Shown in pieces: positions 17,344 to 26,140 of a stretch of 64,000 nucleotides of DNA. The stretch comes from Rhodomicrobium sp052145435 (GTDB taxonomy: Bacteria; Pseudomonadota; Alphaproteobacteria; Rhizobiales; Rhodomicrobiaceae). The stretch covers positions 1-64,000 of the forward strand of contig JBKQOR010000198.1 of assembly GCA_052145435.1 (NCBI GenBank). The letters are read 5' to 3'. A model generated the notes under the pieces. That model had not been told where the DNA came from. It ran no database searches and worked only from the letters and a program-made list of their open reading frames with translations. Position 1 is the first letter of the stretch; each line of letters starts with the position of its first letter. Both the position numbers and the translations under genes were made by a program.

Positions 17344-18398
17344 CCACGCCCCGCAAATATAAAGAAATACCGCCTGGAGCCGGGTCATCGGCGCGCAGCG
17401 ACCCTAGCGTACCGCGTTCCGCTAAGGAATGGGTTGTCTTTGCCGATGCACAAGTGAATCTCGAAGCGCTTGCAAGGGAGCTCTCCCGGACCTCGCAGGA
17501 CGTCGAAAGCAGCGTCCAGGGCGTTTCGAACAAGCTCCAGCATCTTGCTTTGGCCGCACGGACGCAGACCGAGACGGTGCAAGGCTTGATGACGTCCCTT
17601 AAGTCGATCGACCTGAATGGGGAATCCGTCTCCCTATCGGAGCTGGCGGCGAGCCTTGGCGAAACGCTCTCGCTGCTTGTTAGAAAAATCATCAATCTAT
17701 CCTCGCGCAGCGTAGCGATGGTTTATGCGCTGGACGACGTGCAGGGCGAGATCAAGTCCATGCAAGACTCAATCGCACAAATCGAACAGATCAACCGGCG
17801 GACAAATTTGCTTTCGCTAAATGCGAAAATCGAAGCGGCCCGTGCCGGCCATGCCGGGCGCGGCTTTGCCGTGGTGGCGACGGAGGTGGGAGATCTGGCG
17901 CGTGCCGTCAACACACTCTCGGATACCGTCAAGCGGCAAATTACGTCGGTGTCCGACGGGGTCAGGCGCGGCGACGCCCTGCTAAAAGAAATCTCAGCCA
18001 TCGAGATGTCCGAGGAGAACCTGAAGGCTTACGCACGCATCAAAGCCATGATGGGTAGCCTTGTTAGTCAAAATGCCGCTGTCGCCGGGATATTGCAGAA
18101 GACGGCCATTTCCTCGGAGGAAATGGAGCAAGCCATCTCCGGCGCGCTTGCCGATATGCAATTTCAAGACACTGTAACGCAGCGCATTCAGAATGTTAAC
18201 GGGGCACTCGCTCTGATCGGCCGCGCGGCTGCGGCTGCCGCTGGGAAATCGCAGCCTGAATTATCGCGCTCCCGCTCCGAAGGAGAGGAGAGAGTCGCGA
18301 TGCTCCAAGACACAGCGGACCGTTTTTCGATGAGCGAAGTGCGCGGCCCGGCGCGAGACGGCCCGGAAAATCCGCCGGAGAGCGCGCCGGAAGTCTAA
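17340..18398 (+). CDS. Soluble MCP-like signalling protein
   Basis: 352 residues beginning with GTG 17340 inside the cheR stop codon. There is no membrane segment and no recognised sensor domain. The MCP signalling tip is at about residues 149-190 (INRRTNLLSLNAKIEAARAG then GRGFAVVATEVGDLARAV). The C-terminal helix EMEQAISGALADMQFQDTVT followed by QRIQNV recalls the end of some cytoplasmic receptors and CheZ-like helices. The last 60 residues are disordered and charged. It probably feeds CheA from the cytoplasm; the N-terminal 100 residues may sense or dimerise. Confidence 0.85.
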   Translation: MTTPRKYKEIPPGAGSSARSDPSVPRSAKEWVVFADAQVNLEALARELSRTSQDVESSVQGVSNKLQHLALAARTQTETVQGLMTSLKSIDLNGESVSLSELAASLGETLSLLVRKIINLSSRSVAMVYALDDVQGEIKSMQDSIAQIEQINRRTNLLSLNAKIEAARAGHAGRGFAVVATEVGDLARAVNTLSDTVKRQITSVSDGVRRGDALLKEISAIEMSEENLKAYARIKAMMGSLVSQNAAVAGILQKTAISSEEMEQAISGALADMQFQDTVTQRIQNVNGALALIGRAAAAAAGKSQPELSRSRSEGEERVAMLQDTADRFSMSEVRGPARDGPENPPESAPEV

Positions 18399-18767
18399 AG
18401 GCCGGCCTGCGCGAACAGGCACGCCCATTCACGTTCGGGCATCATACCACATCCGGTTGAATGGTTCACCCACCGGAGTTATCAAGTTCCGGGATGACTA
18501 TGTTGAAATGGCTGCGGAATTAAACCGGACAGCCGTGTGGGCCCAGGGAGATCGCATCGGGTGTATTGCCTCATTTAGTTGAATTCCGGCGGCGTGCCGG
18601 CTTCCACGCCATTGTGCCAACCGTATGGCAATTTTGAAAACTCGATATCCCGGCTTGATCGTTCGAAGCGTCACTTCAATCCCATCTAATTTAGCCGCCG
18701 GTCTGTCGCGCTCCGAATCTCCATGTAGTGTCACGTTACGTCAACGGCATGGCTCCCGCATTTTCCC
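18399..18767. other. Intergenic region with degraded repeat sequence
   Basis: Between the convergent MCP-like gene and cheB there are about 470 bases without a gene, of which this is the first part. It contains the short repeat CATCCGGTTGAATGG at 18450-18464, shared with 8528 and 22144. The frames here are short and have no recognisable product. The rest of the gap (18768-18848) is a long palindrome described separately. Confidence 0.6.
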
Positions 18768-18848
18768 GCTAGTGTGGCGTCTCGCAATTGCCTTCACCCT
18801 TCGTGGCTATCCTCGCGAAGGCAATTGCGAGACATAAGCCACACTAGC
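18768..18848. repeat. Long palindromic element A (CTAGTGT family)
   Basis: The outer arms GCTAGTGTGG (18768-18777) and CCACACTAGC (18839-18848) are perfect complements, and the inner arms GTCTCGCAATTGCCTTC (18779-18795) and GAAGGCAATTGCGAGAC (18817-18833) are also perfect. The 81-base unit would fold into one long hairpin. It lies between convergent genes, where it could also stop transcription from either side. Confidence 0.85.
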
Positions 18849-18860
18849 TCTTTGACTCTG

Positions 18861-18936
18861 CTAGTGTCCCTTATGTCTCTGAATTACCGTGCGAGCCCTC
18901 GGCAATGGGTGCGGTAATTCGGAGACGGGACACTAG
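18861..18936. repeat. Long palindromic element B (CTAGTGT family), forms the 3' end of cheB
   Basis: Outer arms CTAGTGTCCC and GGGACACTAG are perfect complements; inner arms GTCTCTGAATTACCG (18875-18889) and CGGTAATTCGGAGAC (18912-18926) pair with one mismatch. Element B has the same plan as element A twelve bases away: the same CTAGTGT ends and a GTCTC-x-x-AATT inner arm. The cheB stop codon (18871-18873) lies inside it, so about 21 C-terminal CheB residues are encoded by the element. Confidence 0.85.
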
Positions 18937-19992
18937 AATAGTTGCGATGCGATGGCCTATCGATCGCAAAGGAACGCTTTCGCAAGCGCCGCCGGCCTCG
19001 ATTAGAGACTTTGGCATTCCAAATACCGCACAACTTGAACTGTCTTGCGCAATTGTCCAAGCCCCTGCATTCTTTAAGCTTGTGAATTCCTTGGTTCCAT
19101 CATGGCCAAGGCCAGTTAGCATTATCGCCAAGACGTTTTTGCCGTACGCCTCGGAAACGCTCGCTGCTAGGACATCGATGCTGGGTTGATATAGGCTTTC
19201 CCCCGTATCCGGACGCACGCTCACAGTACCTTCCTTGACTCTCATCTGCAGGCCGCCGGGTGCGACATAGACCGTTCCATCCACGATCGCGTCACCGTCT
19301 TTTGCTTCGAGGACATTATGCCCAGTCTGCGCGTTGAGGCGGTGCGCAAGCGCCGCGGTGAAGGGAGGCGGCATGTGTTGCGAAATAAATACCGGCACCG
19401 GCAACGGGCTCGCCAGAACGGTGAAAATCTCAGTGAGCGCTTGCGGGCCGCCCGTGCTGCTTCCAATCACAATGGCGTTTGGGAAGAAGTCCTTTGGCAA
19501 CGAAGGAGGCTCACCCAGAACTGCATTACCCGGTCCGCTTGGCACAGTCGGACCGGATGCGCCTGTGCTTCGTTTCCGCCGGACGCTCGCTGCCACGAGA
19601 AGTTTCTCGCGAAGAAGGACTGTACCTTGCGACTTTGGAATGAAATCGACAGCGCCTAAGGCTAAGGCGTCCAACATAATCTCGGCGCTGCGTTCGGTGG
19701 GGGCGCTAACCATGATCACTGCCGCGGAAGACTTTGCGGCAAGCTGCCGCAAAGTTTCGAGCCCCCCTTGCACAGGCATCTCGACATCGAGAGTTATAAC
19801 ATCTGGCTGTAATTCTAACGCCTTTTGAACGCCTTCCCGGCCGTCGCTGGCAGTGCCCACGACGGTGAAACGCCCATCCGCGTTAATCTCCTGCGAAAGC
19901 GCTTTCCGCATAAAAGCAGAATCGTCGACCACAAGAACCCGGATCTGATTGGCCAATATAAGACGTCCTGAGTCTAGCGTAACGGCCCCCAC
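18871..19992 (-). CDS. cheB: Chemotaxis response regulator protein-glutamate methylesterase CheB
   Basis: 373 residues. Receiver domain at about 17-135 with VLVVDDS and the phospho-Asp69 in VITLDVEMP; linker about 136-170; methylesterase domain with the catalytic triad Ser179 (IGSSTGG), His206 (ISQHMPP) and Asp298 (GLGHDGT). It removes methyl groups from receptors after phosphorylation by CheA. The gene is reversed relative to its neighbours. The last 21 residues (from about RLRITAPIAEG) come from a palindromic repeat and are not part of the family. The true start may be a few codons later, nearer to IRVLVVDDS. Confidence 0.95.
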   Translation of the reverse strand: MGAVTLDSGRLILANQIRVLVVDDSAFMRKALSQEINADGRFTVVGTASDGREGVQKALELQPDVITLDVEMPVQGGLETLRQLAAKSSAAVIMVSAPTERSAEIMLDALALGAVDFIPKSQGTVLLREKLLVAASVRRKRSTGASGPTVPSGPGNAVLGEPPSLPKDFFPNAIVIGSSTGGPQALTEIFTVLASPLPVPVFISQHMPPPFTAALAHRLNAQTGHNVLEAKDGDAIVDGTVYVAPGGLQMRVKEGTVSVRPDTGESLYQPSIDVLAASVSEAYGKNVLAIMLTGLGHDGTKEFTSLKNAGAWTIAQDSSSCAVFGMPKSLIEAGGACESVPLRSIGHRIATILVSRLRITAPIAEGSHGNSET

Positions 19993-20127
19993 CCTTCCCT
20001 GAGCAGCTTTTGCGAAGCTTACGGCGGTAAAGCGGGATTTGGCAGGTACGGCGCGGCGCTAGATGCGGAGCTGCGAATATGCCGCGATTCCCGCTCGCTC
20101 ACGAGTTCTGCGCAAGTCGAATCGCGG

Positions 20128-21186
20128 TTGTTCATGCTCAATATGTTAACCGGCATCGGTTTGGGCATGACAGAAACAAACATCACTGTGTCGAATCCGC
20201 AACGAAAATTCAAGGGCTTGGAAAAAGCTACCGTCTTATTGCTGGCCATGAGAAAGGAAAACGCGTCGCGGCTTCTCGCGCACTTCGGCGAGGAAGAAAT
20301 TCGAGCGATCGCTCAATCGGCGCCAGACCTCGGCTCCGTTCCACAAACCGCGCTCGACAATATCGCGGGTGAATTTATAGCCGAGTTAGGCCTCGGTGGC
20401 GGCCTGCACGTTTCCGCCGAACAGGTTCAAGAGCTTCTCGATGACATTCTGCCTCCAGAGCAAGTGCGGCAGATCATGTCCGACGTCCATTCTAGAATTA
20501 ACGAGGCCGTTTGGCCACGCCTTGTAGAGCTGCCTGCGCAAGCTATCGCGCAATTCCTGAACAAGGAGCACCCTCAAGCAATATCGTTTGTATTGTCCAA
20601 AGTAACAACCTCGCTCTCGGCGGAGGTCCTGACGCTTTTGCCGCCCATTTTGCGCAACGAGGTGATGAGGCGAATGCTCACAAACAAGCTCGTCACGCAA
20701 CAAGCCCAACGTCTTCTGGAGCAAGTCTTGCGCGATGAACTTTTGCTGAAGTTCGCAAGGGCGAGCGGTGAAGACGCGCACGCGCGTATCGCAAAAATTA
20801 TCAACAAGCTTGGGCGGCGGGAGATGGAGGAAGTTCTCGAAAGTTTGGGTGCCACCCGCCCAAAGGCGGCCGAGATCATTCGCGGGCTTCTATTCACGTT
20901 CAACGATATAGTGAAGCTTACACAGAAGACCCGAACCGTGCTTTTCGAAAACGTCGAAGCCGAACGTCTTATCCCCGCCCTCAGCGGCGCAGACCCTGGC
21001 CTCAAAGAGCTGATTCTATCGTCGGTACCTTCGCGAACGCGCAGGGCCATAGAACAAGACCTGGCCCTTACCCCTCCGTTGTCCGATAAGGAAATTGAAA
21101 AAGCGCAGCGGGAAATTGCCGATATCGCATTACAGCTGGCAGATCAGGGCGTCATCAATCTAACTGTTGCTGGAACGGAAGAATAA
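20128..21186 (+). CDS. fliG: Flagellar motor switch protein FliG
   Basis: 352 residues at the longest start; ATG 20167 (MTETNITVSN) is a plausible later start and none of the candidates has a strong ribosome binding site. The family is recognised by LEKATVLLLAM at the N-terminus, the EHPQA motif in FLNKEHPQAISFVLS (middle domain), and the C-terminal RTVLFENVEAERL and LKELILSSVPSRTRRAIEQD. FliG couples the stator to the C ring. Charged residues that contact MotA lie in the C-terminal part. It is followed by fliM after 14 bases. Confidence 0.95.
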   Translation: MFMLNMLTGIGLGMTETNITVSNPQRKFKGLEKATVLLLAMRKENASRLLAHFGEEEIRAIAQSAPDLGSVPQTALDNIAGEFIAELGLGGGLHVSAEQVQELLDDILPPEQVRQIMSDVHSRINEAVWPRLVELPAQAIAQFLNKEHPQAISFVLSKVTTSLSAEVLTLLPPILRNEVMRRMLTNKLVTQQAQRLLEQVLRDELLLKFARASGEDAHARIAKIINKLGRREMEEVLESLGATRPKAAEIIRGLLFTFNDIVKLTQKTRTVLFENVEAERLIPALSGADPGLKELILSSVPSRTRRAIEQDLALTPPLSDKEIEKAQREIADIALQLADQGVINLTVAGTEE

Positions 21187-21200
21187 TATTCGGAGGGTAT

Positions 21201-22154
21201 ATGATTCCTAATACAAGCAATCCCGGCATATCTGAACGGATAAAAGCAACTGCTAAATTATCTATCGATAAACTGCCCGTGCTTAATACTGTATTCGAGA
21301 ATATGGCAGCCCCATGCGCGGAGCAATTGCGTGATTACTGCTCAGCCGCATTCTCTGCGTTCGTCAATAAAATTGTTTCAGGCGATTCTTGGGACCTTCT
21401 GGAATCATTATCCGATAGCATCTCCGTTGTCTTCTATTGCCGGGAGTGGGACGCTCGCATTGTTATCGGGCTCGAACGGCGATTTGTATTCGCGATCATC
21501 GAAGCAATGTTCGGCGGAGAGGGTACCGAACTTCCTTTTGAAGCGATACGGCCATTCACCTCTCTGGAAATGCGAATCGGACGGATTGTTTGCGAAATTG
21601 CTGCGAAAGCTCTGGAATCGGCGTTCGGTACAATTTGCGAGGTTTCACTTGAACCGGAAAGGACCGAGGCATCGCTGGAATTTATGACGTTGGGCCAGAG
21701 CAGCATGATTATGATCCATGCGGAGATACTTTTTCAGGTGCTGGATCACGGCGGCCTGATGTTCATCCTTATCCCGCAGAGCAGCATGCAGCCCATCCGC
21801 CAAAAGCTCGGGCGCGAACGCAAGCCAGTGCCATCGCCTAACGATCCGCGATGGATGAGTGCTCTTAACTACCGGATCTCTAACACGGAGGTTTCTGTAG
21901 AAGCCGTGCTTGACGGGAAGAAAATGGAACTAAGCGAACTTCTGCGGCTCAAGGCCGGCAATACTATCGAGCTAAGCGGCACAGATCAGAACGTTATACT
22001 CGAATGCGAGGGCGATCCCCTCTTTCGGGGGCATCTCGGCCAGTCCCGAGGGTTCTTCTCAGTAACCATCGACGCCCCGATTGGCGAGGGTCCTAGCTCA
22101 GAATTTCACGATCGAAACAATGCCGGATTATTAGGTGATATCGGATCCAGTTGA
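21201..22154 (+). CDS. fliM: Flagellar motor switch protein FliM
   Basis: 317 residues. GGAGG at 21192-21196 sets the start. The middle domain shows LERRFVFAIIEAMFGGEG and LEMRIGRIVCEIAAKALESA; the C-terminal SpoA region includes RISNTEVSVEAVLDGKKMEL and LLRLKAGNTIEL. FliM is the C-ring protein that binds phospho-CheY. The N-terminal CheY-binding peptide of enteric FliM (LSQxEIDAL) is not seen. The last few codons run into a repeat element. Coding DNA is slightly AT-richer than average for the window. Confidence 0.92.
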   Translation: MIPNTSNPGISERIKATAKLSIDKLPVLNTVFENMAAPCAEQLRDYCSAAFSAFVNKIVSGDSWDLLESLSDSISVVFYCREWDARIVIGLERRFVFAIIEAMFGGEGTELPFEAIRPFTSLEMRIGRIVCEIAAKALESAFGTICEVSLEPERTEASLEFMTLGQSSMIMIHAEILFQVLDHGGLMFILIPQSSMQPIRQKLGRERKPVPSPNDPRWMSALNYRISNTEVSVEAVLDGKKMELSELLRLKAGNTIELSGTDQNVILECEGDPLFRGHLGQSRGFFSVTIDAPIGEGPSSEFHDRNNAGLLGDIGSS

Positions 22155-22297
22155 ATGCTTCCACTACATCATCCCGGAACGGCGCTCGCGCCGTATCCGG
22201 GATCTTAAAAGGCGCGGCATTTGCAACGATCCCGGATAGCGGGCCAAGCGGCTTCCAGGATGACGGCCGCGAATTACTCAACCGGATCTGGTGTAAA
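22141..22297. repeat. Palindromic repeat element with ATCCGGTTGAATG-type ends
   Basis: The left end GATCCAGTTGAATGCTT (22144-22160) is complementary, with some mismatches, to the right end AATTACTCAACCGGATCTGG (22272-22291). Inside lie inverted copies of ATCCCGGA / TCCGGGAT (CATCATCCCGGAACGGC ... GCCGTATCCGGGATC). The whole looks like a MITE-like unit of about 150 bases. It overlaps the last codons of fliM and ends at the stop of the amidotransferase gene, between convergent genes. Confidence 0.6.
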
Positions 22298-23002
22298 TCA
22301 TCGTTTGAGTGTGCCCTCCGGACCGGTCAAGTTATCGAGCGCGCGGCCGAGAAGAGGCTTGAGACCGAGGCAATAGTTGGTTCCAGCCGCAATCGCGCTT
22401 GGCGCTTGCTCGAAAGGTCCGGCACCAATTTCGCCCGCAGCGTGCTCGATGAGGGCATTCACGCTCATCTCCGTCGCCTCCATATGGAATTGCAAGCCAA
22501 GAACGCGCTTCGCAAACGCGAAGGCTTGATTAGGCGTTCCGGCCGTCTCCGCCAGCCGTTCCGTACCTGGCGGCAAATCGAAAGTCTCGCCGTGCCAATG
22601 GAAGGCGATGAATTCCGCGGGAAGGCCCTCGAAGATCGCGTGCGCGGCTGGCGTCCTTCGGACCGGGAACCACCCGATCTCCTTATGCCGAGCCGCATAG
22701 ACCTTGGCCCCGAGTGCCTTTGCTATGATTTGAGCGCCGAGGCAAACGCCAAGGACGATCTTGCCCGCGCCGATGGCGTCGCGGACAAGCGTGATTTCCG
22801 GGCCGAGCCAGGAATAGCGCGCCTCGTCGTTGGCGCTCATCGGCCCGCCCATCACCGTGAGCATATCGAAGGCATCGAGCGCCGGTAACGGCTCCTCCCG
22901 GTGCAACGAAGCCACCGTCATCCGGACGCGGCGATCCTCGGCCCAATCCGCGATCGCCGCGGGCCCTTCGAACGGCACGTGCTGCAGAACCGACATTCTC
23001 AT
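22298..23002 (-). CDS. Class I glutamine amidotransferase-like protein
   Basis: 234 residues from ATG 23002, which shares its A with the stop of the upstream gene (TGATG). The catalytic triad is visible: Cys87 in VLGVCLGAQ, His173 and Glu175 in LQFHMEA. MGGPMSANDE and IGWFPV are typical of the GMP-synthase-like amidotransferase group. No synthetase domain is fused, so it either hydrolyses gamma-glutamyl compounds by itself or works with a partner elsewhere. Some relatives cleave gamma-glutamyl polyamine intermediates. Coupled to the acyltransferase gene. Confidence 0.88.
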   Translation of the reverse strand: MRMSVLQHVPFEGPAAIADWAEDRRVRMTVASLHREEPLPALDAFDMLTVMGGPMSANDEARYSWLGPEITLVRDAIGAGKIVLGVCLGAQIIAKALGAKVYAARHKEIGWFPVRRTPAAHAIFEGLPAEFIAFHWHGETFDLPPGTERLAETAGTPNQAFAFAKRVLGLQFHMEATEMSVNALIEHAAGEIGAGPFEQAPSAIAAGTNYCLGLKPLLGRALDNLTGPEGTLKR

Positions 23003-23913
23003 CAGTATTGCGTCCCCCCAGGCATATCGTGGTTCTTCCATCGTTTGTTCGACCACATCCATTGTTCGGGATGCTCGCGAATCCATGCCTCGAATTGACG
23101 TTGGATGGCGGCGGTCAAATCGCGGATGTCTTCGTCGGGCTTGTCCGTGCGCGGAACTTTCAGCTCCCTGAACGTAATTTTGAAACGCGACTGTTTACCG
23201 ATGCGCACGACACGCCCGACCCATAGCCGGGTTCCGGCCCGGCGCGCAAGCCAAGCTGGGGCGGTTGTCGCCCACATCATGTGCCCAAAAAACGGAACTT
23301 GAACCCCCTGCCAATCGACGAGATCGGCCAAGACCCCCACTGCGCCGCCCCCCCGCACATAAGCAGCAATACGCATGACGGTGTTGAACCCCTCGCCGCC
23401 CTTGCTCGCGAAAAGTCCACCGGGATAAAGTGCGGCGCGAAGGCTGCGGATGTAACGGTCCACGTAAGGGTTTTCCACGATGCGGTAAACGCCGGCAGGC
23501 CGGGCGCCGATGGCATTCACGGGCGAGATACCGATCTCCCAATTGCCTGTATGCAGGCTTGCGAACACCGCAGGGCCCATCTTGTCCTTGTATCGCGCTA
23601 TGAGGGGCGGATTTTCGTATTCGATCCGCGATGGGTCTTTCAATATGCGGTCCAAGAGAACCGTTTCAGCCATCACCCGGCCGAGGTTTTCCCACATGCC
23701 AAGCGCGATGGCCTCACGTTCGGCCGGCGTTTTCTCCGGCATCGCCTTCTCAAGGTTCTTCAGAGCCCGGCGGTGACGCCGAGTCCTCGGCGCGATTAGC
23801 CGCCATATGCGCGCCGAAACCGGTGCCGCCATGCCGAGGGGCATAGCGCGCACGAAGTAAACAACTGCCAGCAGAAGGCCGAATTCTAGCCGGTGGCGGA
23901 GATCGAGAAGCAT
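23002..23913 (-). CDS. Lipid A biosynthesis acyltransferase (LpxL/HtrB family)
   Basis: 303 residues. The catalytic HX4E motif is His121 to Glu126 in SLHTGNWE. Further family blocks are LADLVDWQGVQVPFFGHMMW and the ending EHPEQWMWSNKRWKN. A hydrophobic N-terminal stretch (about 10-30) anchors it to the inner membrane, where it would transfer an acyl chain to a lipid A precursor. It could be either a lauroyl or a very-long-chain type; the sequence does not decide. It is the first of two coupled genes with the amidotransferase. Confidence 0.9.
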   Translation of the reverse strand: MLLDLRHRLEFGLLLAVVYFVRAMPLGMAAPVSARIWRLIAPRTRRHRRALKNLEKAMPEKTPAEREAIALGMWENLGRVMAETVLLDRILKDPSRIEYENPPLIARYKDKMGPAVFASLHTGNWEIGISPVNAIGARPAGVYRIVENPYVDRYIRSLRAALYPGGLFASKGGEGFNTVMRIAAYVRGGGAVGVLADLVDWQGVQVPFFGHMMWATTAPAWLARRAGTRLWVGRVVRIGKQSRFKITFRELKVPRTDKPDEDIRDLTAAIQRQFEAWIREHPEQWMWSNKRWKNHDMPGGTQY

Positions 23914-23982
23914 GAGCCCAGAGCTATGAGTTTGCGCGCGAGGTGAGCTTGTCTTGCAAGCGTGCGCAGGAACGTCAAGCGA

Positions 23983-25167
23983 TTAAAACATGGCCGCGGG
24001 CGCGATGCCGCGCCGCATGAAGGCCCGGCGCAGCGGTCCGATGGTGCCGAGGGCGTAGAGTCCGGCGCCGCGGGCTACCTGGAGCGGCAGAAACCCGGAA
24101 AGCAGACTCCGGTTGAGCAGGTCCAGACCCAGCGTGCGGCTCATAATGTCGCCCCTTCTCGCCGCCGAGTAGGCGCGAAGCAGCTTATCGCCTCCGATGT
24201 CCTCGCCGCGGCTGCGGGCCTCCGACAAGAGCGCGGCGAGGGTCTCGGCATCGCGGAAGCCGAGATTGAGCCCTTGCGCGCCAATGGGCGGAGCGGCGTG
24301 AGCTGCCTCTCCAACGAGGGCGGCGCGCGCGCGTCCATATTCGCGCACCACCACCGAGGCAAGCGGGAAGCCTGCTCTCGCGCTGAGGCCGGAGATGCGG
24401 CCCAGAGCGAAGCGGGACGCCTTCTCAGCTTCCGCGGCGAAAAGCGTGTCGTCGAGAGCGAGAAGCCGCTCCGCCTCGGGGTTACGCTCGCTCCAGACAA
24501 AGCTGGAGCGGTTGCCTGGGAGCGGAATCAGCGTCAAAGGCCCTGCGCTCCGGTGAAATTCGATGCAGACGCCATTGTGCGGGCGTTCGTGCGAAAACGA
24601 GCCGGCAAGTGCGACTTGGCCGTAAGACCAAGTGAACGAGCGGATACCGGCAGCCTCGCGCGTGGCGGATGCCCGCCCGTCGGCTCCGATGACGAGGGGC
24701 ACGCTCAGCTTCGTCCCGTCCTCGAATGTCAGGATGGCTTCGGCGCTGCGGCTGTCAAGGCTCACCAGCCGCCCCGGCGAGATGACGCGAAGGCCGCGCC
24801 GCTCCGCTTCGCCTTTGAAGGCGCGCGCGAGGTCTGCGTTGCTGATATTATAGCCGAATGCGCTCTCGCCGATCTCCGCGGCCTCGAAGGCGCAGTCGGG
24901 GGCACGCAGAAGCCGGCCGGTGTCGTCGATGAATTGCAGGGTGCGCAACGGTTCCGCCGCCTCTGCACATGCCTGCCACACGCCGAGCGTTTGCAAGAAC
25001 TCGACGGATTTGTTGAAAAGAGCCGCGCTTCTGCCTTTCGCTGCGCTCACGGTCGCACTCTTGGACGTATCGGCGACTAGCGGCATCAGGCCGATATTCT
25101 GGCAAGCGAACGCCGCCGCCAGCCCCGCAGGCCCGGCACCGGCGATAATGGTATCAATGTGAGTCAT
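23983..25167 (-). CDS. UbiH/UbiF family FAD-dependent monooxygenase
   Basis: 394 residues. Motifs in order: the FAD-binding GAGPAGLAAAFAC (about 10-22), the mid-chain VIGADGRAS, and the second FAD block LVGEAAHAAPPIGAQGLNLG. This set is typical of the ubiquinone-hydroxylase family. It probably hydroxylates the ubiquinone ring, but other flavin hydroxylases look alike. The ending APAAMF is hydrophobic. It lies 69 bases before the acyltransferase gene in the same direction. Confidence 0.88.
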   Translation of the reverse strand: MTHIDTIIAGAGPAGLAAAFACQNIGLMPLVADTSKSATVSAAKGRSAALFNKSVEFLQTLGVWQACAEAAEPLRTLQFIDDTGRLLRAPDCAFEAAEIGESAFGYNISNADLARAFKGEAERRGLRVISPGRLVSLDSRSAEAILTFEDGTKLSVPLVIGADGRASATREAAGIRSFTWSYGQVALAGSFSHERPHNGVCIEFHRSAGPLTLIPLPGNRSSFVWSERNPEAERLLALDDTLFAAEAEKASRFALGRISGLSARAGFPLASVVVREYGRARAALVGEAAHAAPPIGAQGLNLGFRDAETLAALLSEARSRGEDIGGDKLLRAYSAARRGDIMSRTLGLDLLNRSLLSGFLPLQVARGAGLYALGTIGPLRRAFMRRGIAPAAMF

Positions 25168-25309
25168 GCGCTGCTTCCCGCGGCGATCGCATCGTCAAGG
25201 GAAACTTCTACGCCGCGCCCGGCCGGCTTTCAAGTCAGGCCGGGCCCCCCCCGCCCGCACGCCGCCATCAGAGGCACGGGGAGCGAAGCCGCCCGGCGTG
25301 GCTGCCTTA

Positions 25310-26140
25310 TCAATCGCGATCAAGGCCGAACGGCGAAATTATAAAGTAGTTCTCGGCCACCTTCTTATCCCGCTCCAGGTCCGAAACTTCTATGCGCGTG
25401 TCGAGCCCTTGCGCGTCGGTGATGATCCACTCCTTCAAGCTCATATCGGCCTTGTTGAAGAGCAGCCGGATTCGGCCGGAGCTGTCGCCGCTCTTGTCCT
25501 CGACCGTGAGAAGGTATGCATCCGGTCCCTGCTCGACGCCGATTATTTTGGCGTCGACAGCGAGATCCACCGTTTCCGATAGCAAGAGCTTGAATGGGGT
25601 CACGTCCAAGGGATACTTCTCGGACGTGTTCATATCGCGATCCTCGATTGCAAGGTTTCTACCGTCCGATACGATCCTTAGCTTGCTCGGTGCCGCATAA
25701 TCGAACCGCACCTTGCCGGGGCGCTGGAAATAAAACCTGCCGCGCCTCTGCTTGCCGTCCGGATCGGTCTGAAGAAAAATGCCCTGCAGGTCCGTCAGCT
25801 TATTGAAATAGTCGTTGACCTTGGTCACCACCTGGGCGTCGCTTTCCTGCAGCGGCGCCGGAGCGGCTTGCTGGGGCTGCGCGACGTTGGCTTGCCAGTT
25901 TCCACCGGATCCGATGGGGCTCACGGGCTTGGCCGCGGGAGCAGGAGCCGGCTCTGGGGTCGCGGGCGCCGGCACGGCCGGCGCGGGCGGGTTGGACGGA
26001 GTCGTCTTGGACACCTCGGTCTGACCGCCCTGCGCAAAGGCGAGGGGGACATAGGCAGCCCCTATCAAGGCACCGATGGCGCATTGCTTCAGCCATCGGG
26101 TGGTCTTGAAAAACTTCAAAACTTTGCGTTCATCGAGCAT
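25310..26140 (-). CDS. LolA-like outer membrane lipoprotein carrier
   Basis: 276 residues. An N-terminal hydrophobic segment (CAIGALIGAAYVPLAFAQGG) is a signal peptide; a Pro/Ala-rich linker (about 45-90) follows; the LolA-type domain covers about 100-270 with FNKLTDLQGIFLQTDPDGKQ, RGRFYFQRPGKVRFDY and VSDGRNLAIEDRDMN. LolA carries lipoproteins from the LolCDE complex to the outer membrane. The proline-rich linker and the N-terminal tail before the signal are commonly seen in alphaproteobacterial versions. Confidence 0.88.
   Translation of the reverse strand: MLDERKVLKFFKTTRWLKQCAIGALIGAAYVPLAFAQGGQTEVSKTTPSNPPAPAVPAPATPEPAPAPAAKPVSPIGSGGNWQANVAQPQQAAPAPLQESDAQVVTKVNDYFNKLTDLQGIFLQTDPDGKQRRGRFYFQRPGKVRFDYAAPSKLRIVSDGRNLAIEDRDMNTSEKYPLDVTPFKLLLSETVDLAVDAKIIGVEQGPDAYLLTVEDKSGDSSGRIRLLFNKADMSLKEWIITDAQGLDTRIEVSDLERDKKVAENYFIISPFGLDRD

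Noticed and set aside
23962..25080. Long rightward open frame opposite the UbiH-like gene
   Set aside because: It is an antisense shadow in GC-rich DNA with Arg/Gly/Ala-rich translation and no family motif.
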